From Frondihabitans australicus (GTDB taxonomy: Bacteria; Actinomycetota; Actinomycetes; Actinomycetales; Microbacteriaceae), in contig NZ_RBKS01000001.1 in assembly GCF_003634555.1 (NCBI RefSeq), positions 3,100,001 through 3,164,000 of the forward strand: a stretch of 64,000 nucleotides of DNA, in the 5' to 3' direction. The notes under the pieces are model-generated. The model saw only the letters and a list, made by a program, of their open reading frames with translations, ran no database searches and was not told the origin of the DNA. This document shows, in pieces, positions 53,074-61,318 of the stretch. The position numbers were made by a program, and so were the translations under genes. How positions within the stretch are numbered: position 1 is the first letter of the stretch; every line of letters begins with the position of its first letter.

Positions 53074-53511
53074 ATGGTTCAATTCGAAAAATACCAGTCC
53101 TCTCGCGTGCCAGGAGCAACTGCCTTTCAATGGACGGCCCGTACCACGAGGATGATCTTCGTGGTGATCGCTACAGTCGTCATCGCCATCGCTGTCGGAA
53201 CCACCGGGCGCCTACTTCCCGCGACGTCTGGGGCGAAGCATCCTCTCAGCGTGATCGGGCAGATCTTGATCTACGTATTCTTTGCGACGCTTGTTGCATT
53301 TTTCATCTCGGGCATCAGGGGTCGTCAAGTCGAATCGGCGGAGAAGACCCGTGGGTACTCAACGCTTCCCCTTCAAAAAGATGCCGTCGACGTCATCGAC
53401 GTTGAGACCGGGCTCGTCATTCGCCACGCTTCCGAACAGCCACTCAGGAACCGCGGTGACATCGCTCGATCGCGGCTTGCGGCAGAAGAAAGGTCCAAGT
53501 CCACGAAGTGA
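53074..53511 (+). CDS. Small two-helix membrane protein downstream of the RHS gene (candidate immunity)
   Basis: The 145-residue protein has two hydrophobic segments (MIFVVIATVVIAIAVGTTG and VIGQILIYVFFATLVAFFISG) followed by a cytoplasmic tail GYSTLPLQKDAVDVIDVETG. Starts 12 bases after the RHS stop, the usual place for an immunity gene. A similar tail occurs in the damaged gene that follows (53537-53880). No family recognised; immunity is positional inference only. Confidence 0.6.
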   Translation: MVQFEKYQSSRVPGATAFQWTARTTRMIFVVIATVVIAIAVGTTGRLLPATSGAKHPLSVIGQILIYVFFATLVAFFISGIRGRQVESAEKTRGYSTLPLQKDAVDVIDVETGLVIRHASEQPLRNRGDIARSRLAAEERSKSTK

Positions 53512-53536
53512 ACCGGGCGGGCGGGAAGAGAGCCAG

Positions 53537-53880
53537 GTGGTGGCGAAGGTAGGCGACAAGCGTGAGGTTCTGCCTGGACTCGCGGCCAAGACGGCCAAGC
53601 GCATCCTAGGCTATCTGCCCTTTCGATTTTCGGTCTCCTTTTGCCCCTTGTCGTCTTCGCGTGCGTTCGCGCAGTCGATCCCGAGTTTGCTCGGGTGGGT
53701 TTCGCCGTCTGGCACTACGCCTCCGGCTGCGTGTTCGCGAACACGGCGATCCGGTACGGCTTCCGACTGATTCGAGCAGAGGCGGAAGTGGAGAACGGTT
53801 ACAGCAGTTTCCTGCTCAACACGCAGGCCGTCGACGTCGCATCGATCAGAAATACGAACAGTGAACGGAGTCAAGCATGA
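53537..53880 (+). pseudogene. Frameshifted paralogue of the preceding membrane protein
   Basis: GTG 53537 begins VVAKVGDKREVLPGLAAKTAKRILGYLP in one frame. Around 53620-53640 the sense continues in another frame with GLLLPLVVFACVRAV, then FANTAIRYGFRLIRAEAEVENGYSSFLLNTQAVDVASI, stopping at 53880. The end aligns with the previous gene (GYS-T/S-x-x-L-x-x-x-AVDV). The stop overlaps the next start (ATGA at 53877-53880). Tandem duplication followed by decay is the best reading; a sequencing error is possible. Confidence 0.5.
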
Positions 53881-54503
53881 GCGACTCACGCCCCGTCGAT
53901 CTGCCGTCAGAGTCAGGTGCAAGCCGCGGAATCGGCCTCGTCGCCGTCGCATGCGTCCTCGTAGCGGGTGCCTTACGAATGAGCATCCCGTTGCAGCAAT
54001 ACGCCCGATCGGGTGGCCGGGACGTCGCGGAGCTGTGGATCGGCCTTGCTATCCCCCTGGCCATCATCGCGATCGTGGGTGCGCTGTTGTTACTGCGGTT
54101 GTCGCCGTACCGTCGGGCCCGCCGACTTCGCGCCGCGAACCCGTCAGCTGTGATCGCAACCGGGTATTGGGCTCACGAGACGTCGCACGCGGTGCCGGGC
54201 ACTCCGGATCGTGGGCAGATGTCGACCTTCACACTCGTCGTCGACCCGTCGGGCGTCCAGCTGCACAGCGGATTGTCGGGATCGACCAGTGATGTCAACA
54301 TCCCCGTGTCGGAGATCACGTGGGTGCACTCGGGGGTCGCGCGGGTGTGGCAGCGATCGCGGGCGGCACTGATCGTGTCGACTCGGAGCGGGCAGATCCC
54401 GCTGCTGTTACTCGACTATCGCCGGCCCATCGGGTTCTTCCTGCGGCCGTCTGGCCTGGGTGCGATCGCGGAGCAGACCCGACAGACGCTGGGCCTCGCG
54501 TGA
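53877..54503 (+). CDS. Membrane protein, two N-terminal helices plus soluble domain
   Basis: 208 residues. Two hydrophobic segments (GIGLVAVACVLVAGALRM and LWIGLAIPLAIIAIVGALLLLRL) precede a soluble part with alternating beta strands (STFTLVVDPSGVQLHSG, VNIPVSEITWVHSGVARVWQRSRAALIVSTRSGQIPLLLLDYR), reminiscent of PH-like domains of bacterial membrane proteins. Coupled to the preceding damaged gene by ATGA. Function unknown; member of the RHS-associated module by position. Confidence 0.7.
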   Translation: MSDSRPVDLPSESGASRGIGLVAVACVLVAGALRMSIPLQQYARSGGRDVAELWIGLAIPLAIIAIVGALLLLRLSPYRRARRLRAANPSAVIATGYWAHETSHAVPGTPDRGQMSTFTLVVDPSGVQLHSGLSGSTSDVNIPVSEITWVHSGVARVWQRSRAALIVSTRSGQIPLLLLDYRRPIGFFLRPSGLGAIAEQTRQTLGLA

Positions 54504-54909
54504 GGCAATGAACTTCCGAACGATTCGAGCGAGAGTATGGGTTCGAACGCGACGGGGTTGGCGGAGTGCCATGCGGTTGAGGCCACTAGCGGTAGGAGCG
54601 ATACGCGGCATCTCCATTTCAGGGGACGTCGCCCCGCCGCCGCAACTTTGACGGGCGTCCAGCCCGACCGTTACTCAGCGGATCCTCGCTCTTTGATCTC
54701 CTGATCAGACTGCATCATTTTGGCGGAGGCGTCATTCGCGGACCAGATCAAATTGGATCGACAAGTTCTGAGAGACGTGTGAATGGCTTTAGATGCGACC
54801 GCCGCGTTGGCGACACCCGGACCGCGCTCGGGGAAGCATTCGTAAGTTTCGTCAGGAGCCCGCAGTAAATCGCTCGAGTGTTTAACGAGGGGCGGGCGCC
54901 CGGCCGCGA
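54504..54909. other. Spacer with no recognised gene
   Basis: About 400 bases between convergent transcripts. No family motif, no convincing ribosome site and no terminator with a T run was seen. Confidence 0.4.
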
Positions 54910-55623
54910 TCAGTCTTCGGTTGAGGCCGGCTGTCGCATGGCGCGGTGCACGGCCTCCAAGTGCTGGCGCATCGCCGTTTCGGCCGCGTCGGCGTCCTGC
55001 ACGATGACGGCGCTGAGTACGGCCGCGTGCCCCGCGATCACGTCGCTTCGACTTTCGGTTGTGCGGTGGGCGAGAAGGCGGGTCTCCCTGGTGCGCTCGG
55101 AGGCAAGACCGCTGATGCCGAGCATGAAGTTGTTCCGTGTCACGCGCGCCAATGTGTAGTGGAAGTCGATGTCAAGGTCGAGTGAGGCTTCGGGCGTGAG
55201 GTGCTCGCTGCTGCGGTCGATGATCGCCTCGAGCTGCAGGATGTCCGCTGCTGTCGCGCGCTGAGCTGCAAGGCGCGCGACGCCGGGCTCGATGAGGTCT
55301 TCGACTTCGATGACGTGCTGGATCCGGTCTTCGATCGAGTGCAGGCGCTCCTGTACCGCGAGTGTCTCCATGTTCAGCGGCAGCACTCGCGTCGATTTTC
55401 CGTGATGCCGCTCGATCAGATGCTTGCTCTCGAGTTCGAGGAGCGCTTCACGCAGGGACGTACGTGAGACACCAAGCGATTCGGCCATCTCGCGCTCTGC
55501 CGGGAGGAGGGAGCCGGGCGGATAGATGTCGTTGAGGATCTGCCGCTCGAGGTGCGCCGCGAGCTCGATCCCGAGCGGGCGGGAGCGCCGACGGAAGTCG
55601 ACGCTGGCGTTGGTGGTGACCAT
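54910..55623 (-). CDS. GntR-family (FadR/FCD) regulator of the dpp-type operon
   Basis: The 237-residue product has wHTH LGIELAAHLERQILNDIYPPGSLLPAEREMAESLGVSRTSLREALLELESKHLIERHHGKSTRV, then an all-helical FCD domain (LIEPGVARLAAQRATAADILQLE; DIDFHYTLARVTRNNFM; GHAAVLSAVIVQDADAAETAMRQHLEAV) with the FCD metal/ligand residues D and H in place. Divergent from the ABC operon; the spacer contains a TGGT-N3-ACCA operator. Confidence 0.9.
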   Translation of the reverse strand: MVTTNASVDFRRRSRPLGIELAAHLERQILNDIYPPGSLLPAEREMAESLGVSRTSLREALLELESKHLIERHHGKSTRVLPLNMETLAVQERLHSIEDRIQHVIEVEDLIEPGVARLAAQRATAADILQLEAIIDRSSEHLTPEASLDLDIDFHYTLARVTRNNFMLGISGLASERTRETRLLAHRTTESRSDVIAGHAAVLSAVIVQDADAAETAMRQHLEAVHRAMRQPASTED

Positions 55624-55785
55624 CTCTCGCTGACCTCCTGGTGCTTGTAACCACTGTATTCGCGTCAGAGCCAGACGACGTCTCGCTTCTCAACTGGTTT
55701 GTTTCCAGCATGTTATTTCCGCGTGACAACTCAGATAAATCAAGGATTGCTGGCCGATGACGCAGATATTGTCGCCACACCTCTA

Positions 55786-55798
55786 CTGGTCCAACCAG
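55786..55798. promoter_or_regulatory. FadR/GntR-type operator of the dpp-type operon
   Basis: CTGGT-CCA-ACCAG is a perfect dyad of the TGGT-N3-ACCA form bound by FCD-type GntR regulators. It lies 25 bases before the permease start 55824, in the 200-base divergent spacer with the gntR gene. A weaker CTGG-N7-CCAG dyad (CTGGTTTGTTTCCAG, about 55693-55707) is upstream. Confidence 0.65.
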
Positions 55799-55823
55799 TT
55801 TGGTGAGACGAAAGGAATCCGAG

Positions 55824-56900
55824 ATGGTCGCGCTCCCTGCACGCCCGGTGGCCCACCGAGAGGCCGGCATTGCCGTCGCGGTTATCCGCTCGCTCCGAGC
55901 CCCGGTGTTGCGGCTTCTGGGAGCAGCCGGTGTGATCGTCGCGATCGTCTCGCTCACTTTCCTCGTGTCGCGCGTGTTCACCGCCGACCCGATCAATCTG
56001 TTCGTGGGCGAGTCGGCCAGCGAGGCGACGCGCCAGCAGGCGCGCGAGCAACTGGGGCTCGGTGCTCCGCTCATCGTGCAGTACGGCCGCTTCCTCTCCG
56101 GTCTGTTGCACGGCGACCTCGGCACGTCGTACCTGACGGGCCAGCAGGTCGGCCCCGAGCTTCTCGGTCGCCTTCCCGCCACGGTGGAGCTCGGCCTCGA
56201 CGCCATCGTCGTCGGACTCGTCTTCGGCGTCGTGGTCGGAGTCCTGGCCGCCGTCTGCCGCAACACGGCCGTCGACGGGGTGCTCCGCTTCGTCACGACG
56301 GGGGCGCTGGCGCTGCCCCAGTTCTGGATCGGGCTGATGCTCCTCTGGATCTTCTTCGTGAACGCGCACGCGCTGCCCGGGCCCACCGGCCGACTGCCGA
56401 TCGGGATGAACCCTCCGGCGGCGATCACCGGCCTTTACGTGCCCGACGCTCTGCTCCACGGTGATCTCGCCACGGCCGGTGCAGCGATCCGCCAGCTGAT
56501 CCTGCCCGTCATCACGCTTGCTGTGGGCTCCTTTGGACCGATCGCCCGACAAGTCCGCTCGACCATGGTCGAGTCACTCGAATCCGAGTATGTGCGCACA
56601 GCCAGGGCGCTGGGCATCGCTCGGCCGCGCATCTGGTTCGCCTACGCGCTCAAACCGGGCCTGCTGTCGGTCCTCACCCTCGGCGCCGGCCTCGTGGGAT
56701 GGACCCTCGCCGGCTCCGTTCTCGTCGAGGGGATCTTCGGCTGGCCCGGCATCGGCCAGTTGGCCATCACCGCAATCCAGTCGTCCGACTATCCCGTCAT
56801 CCAGGGATTCGTGCTCTACGTCGCGACGCTCTACGTCGTGATCTGGGCCGTGCTCGAACTCGTCTACACCCGTGTCGATCCACGAAGGAGCGCCTCATGA
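55824..56900 (+). CDS. Dipeptide/oligopeptide-type ABC permease, DppB-like
   Basis: The 358-residue membrane protein starts at ATG 55824 behind GAAAGGAA. The DppB pattern is present: SLTFLVSRVFTADPINLFVGESASEATRQQAREQLGL, LPATVELGLDA, ALALPQFWIGLML, and the EAA loop ESEYVRTARALGIARPRIWFAYALKPGLL. About six helices. First gene of a five-gene importer operon; overlaps the next start by 4 bases. Confidence 0.92.
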   Translation: MVALPARPVAHREAGIAVAVIRSLRAPVLRLLGAAGVIVAIVSLTFLVSRVFTADPINLFVGESASEATRQQAREQLGLGAPLIVQYGRFLSGLLHGDLGTSYLTGQQVGPELLGRLPATVELGLDAIVVGLVFGVVVGVLAAVCRNTAVDGVLRFVTTGALALPQFWIGLMLLWIFFVNAHALPGPTGRLPIGMNPPAAITGLYVPDALLHGDLATAGAAIRQLILPVITLAVGSFGPIARQVRSTMVESLESEYVRTARALGIARPRIWFAYALKPGLLSVLTLGAGLVGWTLAGSVLVEGIFGWPGIGQLAITAIQSSDYPVIQGFVLYVATLYVVIWAVLELVYTRVDPRRSAS

Positions 56901-57772
56901 CGGCCCCGTCCATCGGTTTGCCGCGCCTGATCAGACCAGCGCGAGCCCGGTCCGGCTCGCCTTCGCGATCGTGGTCGCTCTGGGTGGGCGTCGGCCTACT
57001 CGGCCTCCTCATCGCGAGCGGCATCGTGGCCATCTTCTGGACCCCGTACGCACCTGGCGCCTCCGCGGTCGGCCCTCTGTCGTCGCCGCCAAGCCTCGCG
57101 CACCCGTTCGGGACGGACGACCTCGGCGGCGACGTGCTCTCTCGCACCATGGCGGCCGCGACCACCGACGTGAGCATCACCGTAGTCGTCGTGTTACTCG
57201 CTCTCATCGTCGGCACGCTCTGGGGCAGCCTCGCGGGATTCTTCGGCGGCGTCTTCGACTACGTGACGATGCGCGTGCTCGAACTCCTCAACTCCTTCCC
57301 GTCGCTGCTGCTCGCCGTCCTGGTGATCGCCGTCGCCGGTCCCGGCATCGTCAACGTCGTCTTCGTGGTCGCGGTGCTGCCCCTACCCGACTACGTCCGG
57401 CTCGCCCGTGCCGAGGTCAGCTCGAAGAAGCAGTGGCAGTTCGCCGACGCCGCCCGCCTGGTGGGCCGAGGACCGTTCGGCGTGCTCTTCGCCCACGTGG
57501 TGCCCAACAGTCTCCGGCCCCTGCTGACCTTCGCATCGGTCAATGCCTCCTATGTCGTCTCCACCGTCGGTGCCCTCGGTTACCTCGGCCTCGGCATCCA
57601 GCCCGGCTCGGCCGAGTGGGGGTCGATGATCGCCAAGGGGCAGGATGCGATCCTTTCCGGCCAGTGGTGGATCTCCGGCTTCCCGGGCCTCGCCATCTTC
57701 CTGCTCGCCGCCGCGTTCCACCTCATCTCGGACGCCGTCGCCGACGCGCGCGACGAGGGGAGCGCCGCATGA
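56897..57772 (+). CDS. Dipeptide/oligopeptide-type ABC permease, DppC-like
   Basis: The 291-residue membrane protein has the DppC marker HPFGTDDLGGDVLSRTMAA, a run of helices, and the EAA loop LPDYVRLARAEVSSKKQWQFADAARLVGRG. Overlaps both neighbours by 4 bases (ATGA), so the importer subunits are translationally coupled. Confidence 0.92.
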   Translation: MTAPSIGLPRLIRPARARSGSPSRSWSLWVGVGLLGLLIASGIVAIFWTPYAPGASAVGPLSSPPSLAHPFGTDDLGGDVLSRTMAAATTDVSITVVVVLLALIVGTLWGSLAGFFGGVFDYVTMRVLELLNSFPSLLLAVLVIAVAGPGIVNVVFVVAVLPLPDYVRLARAEVSSKKQWQFADAARLVGRGPFGVLFAHVVPNSLRPLLTFASVNASYVVSTVGALGYLGLGIQPGSAEWGSMIAKGQDAILSGQWWISGFPGLAIFLLAAAFHLISDAVADARDEGSAA

Positions 57773-58572
57773 GCGCCGACAGCATCCTCGAGGTCGACGG
57801 CTTCAGCGGCGGCTTCGAGAACCGTCCCGGCGTCATCGACGCTGTTCTCGAGCACGTCTCGTTCGCGGTGCCCACGGGGTCGTCGACGGCCATCGTCGGC
57901 GAATCCGGCTCCGGCAAGTCCCTGACGGCCCTGGCGGTGATGGGCCTTGCTCCGTCGCGCTTCCGTCGCACGGCCGGTTCGATCCGCCTCGGCGGCCGCG
58001 ACCTCACGTCGACGTCCGAGCACGAGCTGCGCCGGGTGCGCGGCCGCGAGGTGGGCATGGTGTTCCAGGATGCGAGGAGCGCCCTCAACCCGGTGTTCAC
58101 TGTCGGCCACCAGCTCGCCGACGTCTGCCGAGCGCACCGCGGCGTCAGCCGCCGCGAGGCCCTGAGGGAGGCGGAGCACATGCTCGACCGGGTCCGCGTG
58201 CCCGAGGCCGCCCGCCGTATGCAGCAGTACCCTCACGAGTTCTCCGGCGGGATGGCGCAGCGCGCAATGCTCGCCATGGCGCTCATCAGCCGCCCGCGCT
58301 TGCTCATCCTCGACGAGCCGACCACCGGCCTTGACGTGACGATCCAGGCTGACGTGCTCGATCTCATCATCGACATCAAGGCGGAGACCGGCATGACGAC
58401 CTGCCTGATCACCCACGACCTCGGAGTTGTCGCCGAAACGTGCGACCGCGTGGTCGTGATGCGGGGCGGCGAGGTGAGGGAGATCGGATCCTGCGAGCAG
58501 ATCATCTCCGCGCCGACCGACCCGTACACCCGACAGCTCATCGACGACAGCAGGATGGTGGAGACCCGGTGA
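57769..58572 (+). CDS. ABC transporter ATP-binding protein, DppD-like
   Basis: 267 residues. Walker A GESGSGKS, Q-loop VFQDARSALNP, signature FSGGMAQRAMLAMAL (normally LSGGQ-like; here SGGMAQR), Walker B LLILDEPTTGLD and H-loop LITHDLG. ATG 57769 overlaps the DppC stop. Shorter than typical DppD (about 320): the C-terminal oligopeptide-transport extension and its Cys cluster are missing. Confidence 0.92.
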   Translation: MSADSILEVDGFSGGFENRPGVIDAVLEHVSFAVPTGSSTAIVGESGSGKSLTALAVMGLAPSRFRRTAGSIRLGGRDLTSTSEHELRRVRGREVGMVFQDARSALNPVFTVGHQLADVCRAHRGVSRREALREAEHMLDRVRVPEAARRMQQYPHEFSGGMAQRAMLAMALISRPRLLILDEPTTGLDVTIQADVLDLIIDIKAETGMTTCLITHDLGVVAETCDRVVVMRGGEVREIGSCEQIISAPTDPYTRQLIDDSRMVETR

Positions 58573-59540
58573 CCCCCGACGCGACGACAGTGCTCGACGT
58601 CTCGGGCCTGCGCAAGCAGTACCGTGTGCGCGGCGCCGGCAGGCACACGCAGCTCACGGCGGTCGACGACGTGGACTTCGTCATCCGCGCCGGCGAGACC
58701 GTCGCGCTGGTGGGAGAGTCAGGATCGGGCAAATCGACGATCGCCCGCTGCGTTTCCCGCCTCGTCGAGCCCACGGCCGGTCGCGTGCTGCTCGACGGCG
58801 AATCGATCCTCGACGTCACCCCTCGGCGCCTCGCCGCCGTGTACGGCGACCTACAGATGGTGTTCCAGGACCCGATGTCATCCCTCGACCCGCGGATGAC
58901 CGTCGCCGCGACCCTCGACGAGCCGCTGCGACTGCACACGAGCCTCGACCGCGAGGGACGTCGGGCCAGGATCCGAGCGCTCCTCGCCGACGTCGAGCTG
59001 AGCGACACCCTGCTCGAGCGGCGACCCCGTCAGCTGAGCGGGGGCCAGCGGCAGCGCCTGTCGATCGCGCGGGCGCTGGCGGCCGAGCCGAAGGTGATCC
59101 TGCTCGACGAGCCGACGGCGTCGCTGGACGTGTCGGTGCGCGGGCAGATCATCCGGCTGCTCGAGCGGCTGCAGGACGAGCACGGGCTCGCTTACCTCTT
59201 CATCAGCCACGACCTGGCCGTCGTCCGTCGCATCGCCGACCGGGTGCTCGTGATGTATCTGGGCGGGATCGTCGAGCAGGGAACCACCGCCGACGTCTTC
59301 GAGCACCCCGTGCACCCGTACACGCGGGCACTGCTGTCCGCAGCGCCCGTCGTGGCATACGGACGCCCCCGCAGCCGGCTCAGTCTCGCCGGCGAGATCC
59401 CCAGCCCAATGAACATACCCCTCGGCTGCCGCCTCGTCGGCCGCTGCCCCTTGGCCGAGGAGGCCTGCTCTCTCGCCCGCCCGCCCCTCGAACCAGTGAC
59501 CGCGACGCACGACGTCGCCTGCCCGGTCTCGGCCCCCTAG
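58569..59540 (+). CDS. ABC transporter ATP-binding protein, DppF-like
   Basis: 323 residues from GTG 58569 (overlapping the previous stop). Walker A GESGSGKST, Q-loop VFQDPMSSLDPRM, signature LSGGQRQRLSIARALA, Walker B VILLDEPTASLDVS, H-loop FISHDLAVVRRIAD. Carries the family C-terminal oligopeptide domain (HPYTRALLSAAPV, GCRLVGRCPLAEEAC with Cys residues). Confidence 0.93.
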   Translation: MTPDATTVLDVSGLRKQYRVRGAGRHTQLTAVDDVDFVIRAGETVALVGESGSGKSTIARCVSRLVEPTAGRVLLDGESILDVTPRRLAAVYGDLQMVFQDPMSSLDPRMTVAATLDEPLRLHTSLDREGRRARIRALLADVELSDTLLERRPRQLSGGQRQRLSIARALAAEPKVILLDEPTASLDVSVRGQIIRLLERLQDEHGLAYLFISHDLAVVRRIADRVLVMYLGGIVEQGTTADVFEHPVHPYTRALLSAAPVVAYGRPRSRLSLAGEIPSPMNIPLGCRLVGRCPLAEEACSLARPPLEPVTATHDVACPVSAP

Positions 59541-59601
59541 CCCCTCCGACGCACCACACGCACCTCACATCACCACTCTCCCCTCCCCGAAAGGAACACC
59601 T

Positions 59602-61254
59602 GTGTCCGCATCACGAACGCGCACGCGACTCCTGGTCGCCATGAGCGTCGCCGCAGCAGCCGCCCTGGCACTCGCAGGCTGCAGCACCTCATCGGCCTCG
59701 ACCACGTCATCGACCACCTCCACGGCGACCGGCATCACCACGGCATGGCCTGCCGACCTCACCTCACTCGACCCGATGAATCTCTCGAACAGCGAGGACA
59801 CCGAGGTCGCCAACAACGTCTACGAGGGCCTCGTCGCCTACGACTTCAAGAAGACGTCCGACGGCTCGGAGGTGTGGCAGGGATCGAAAGTGGCCCCTGC
59901 CCTCGCGAAGAGCTGGACTATCGACAAGAACGCGATCACCTTCGACCTCGATCCCAACCGCAAGTTCTACCCCTCGGGCAACCCCGTCACCGCCTCCGAC
60001 GTCAAATGGAGCCTCGAGGCCGCCCTGCACAGCCTCAACGCGCAGGACATCACCACCAACGGGCTGCAGAGCGGCGACGACATCCACGTGGTCGACGCCC
60101 ACACCGTGACGATCGACTTCACCGACACCTCCGGCAACCCGATCGACGTCGGCACGACACAGCTGGCCATGTTCGTCAACACCAACGAGCGCATCATCGA
60201 CTCCGTCGCCGCCAAGAAGCACGCCACCGCCTCCGACCCCTACGCGTCGAAGTGGCTGCGCTCGAACGTCGTCGGCTCGGGCCCGTACTACCTCTCAAGC
60301 TGGAGCAAGGGACAGCAGGTCGTGCTGAAGGCGAACCCGGACTACCCCGATCAGCCGGCCTATAAGACCGTCACGGCGCGCATCGTCAACAACGCCAACG
60401 TCGCCTCGCTCGTCAAGAGCGGCTCGATCAACTTCGCCGAATTCGACATGTCCGAGACCGACGTCACCAACCTGCAGAAGGCGGGCTTCACCGTCGCCTC
60501 GCAGGCCACACCGACCCTCACGTATCTGACCATGGCCGCCGACACCGGCGCGTTCACCAACGAAAAGGTCCGTCAGGCCGTTGCCGACGCCATCCCCTAC
60601 AAGCAGATCGTCTCGACCGTGTACTCGGGTCGCGCCGAACGCGCCTACAGCATCGTCAACTCGTCGTCGTCGAGCTACACGCCGGCGTGGAACGAGTACA
60701 GCACCGACCTCACAAAAGCCAAACAGCTGATGAAACAGGCCGGCAACCCCACGATTTACGTGCCCCTGCACTACGACACGTCGGACCCCGCGCAGGAGAA
60801 CATCGCGCTGCTGATCCAGGAGAACCTCAAGACGATCGGCATCACCGTCAAGCTGACGCCCGAGACCGACGACCAGCAGTGGGACATCATCAACGGTCGC
60901 TCGCGCAACCCCTCCAACCCGGGCTCGGCCGACATGGTCCTCTTCAACTGGGGCCCGTGGACCGACGACCCGAAAATCCCCGTCGGCTACGCCGCCACCA
61001 AGGACGGCGTGAACAACTACGCCCTGTGGTCGAACCCGACGGTCGACACGCTCAACGCGACATGGCAACTCAAGGCGCCCTCCAGCGCCCGCGACGCCGC
61101 CTACAAGCAGGCGCAGAAGATCATCGCTGATGCCGCTCCCGTGATTCCGATCACCTACGCCGATCGCCAGTCGGTCATGGCCAAGGGCATCACCGGCGCG
61201 TCCTTCGAGCAGTTCGCCAGCACCCGCTACTACCTGCTCACGCCGACGAAGTGA
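59602..61254 (+). CDS. ABC transporter substrate-binding lipoprotein, family 5
   Basis: The 550-residue extracellular lipoprotein starts at GTG 59602 behind GAAAGGAAC. It has signal peptide and lipobox LALAGCSTS (Cys near 29), then the SBP family 5 fold (LTSLDPMNLSNSEDTEVANNVYEGLV, LAKSWTIDKNAITFDLDPNRKFYPSGNPVTASDVKWSLEAAL, SGPYYLSSW, VRQAVADAIPYKQIV). Binds peptides, or in this family also small amines, nickel or opines. The companion M24-fold protein suggests the ligand is a small N-containing compound. Confidence 0.92.
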   Translation: MSASRTRTRLLVAMSVAAAAALALAGCSTSSASTTSSTTSTATGITTAWPADLTSLDPMNLSNSEDTEVANNVYEGLVAYDFKKTSDGSEVWQGSKVAPALAKSWTIDKNAITFDLDPNRKFYPSGNPVTASDVKWSLEAALHSLNAQDITTNGLQSGDDIHVVDAHTVTIDFTDTSGNPIDVGTTQLAMFVNTNERIIDSVAAKKHATASDPYASKWLRSNVVGSGPYYLSSWSKGQQVVLKANPDYPDQPAYKTVTARIVNNANVASLVKSGSINFAEFDMSETDVTNLQKAGFTVASQATPTLTYLTMAADTGAFTNEKVRQAVADAIPYKQIVSTVYSGRAERAYSIVNSSSSSYTPAWNEYSTDLTKAKQLMKQAGNPTIYVPLHYDTSDPAQENIALLIQENLKTIGITVKLTPETDDQQWDIINGRSRNPSNPGSADMVLFNWGPWTDDPKIPVGYAATKDGVNNYALWSNPTVDTLNATWQLKAPSSARDAAYKQAQKIIADAAPVIPITYADRQSVMAKGITGASFEQFASTRYYLLTPTK

Positions 61255-61318
61255 CACCACGCGGTGGGCGGGCACGTCCCGCCCACCGCCACCCTTCTGA
61301 ACCATCGAAAGGCACACC

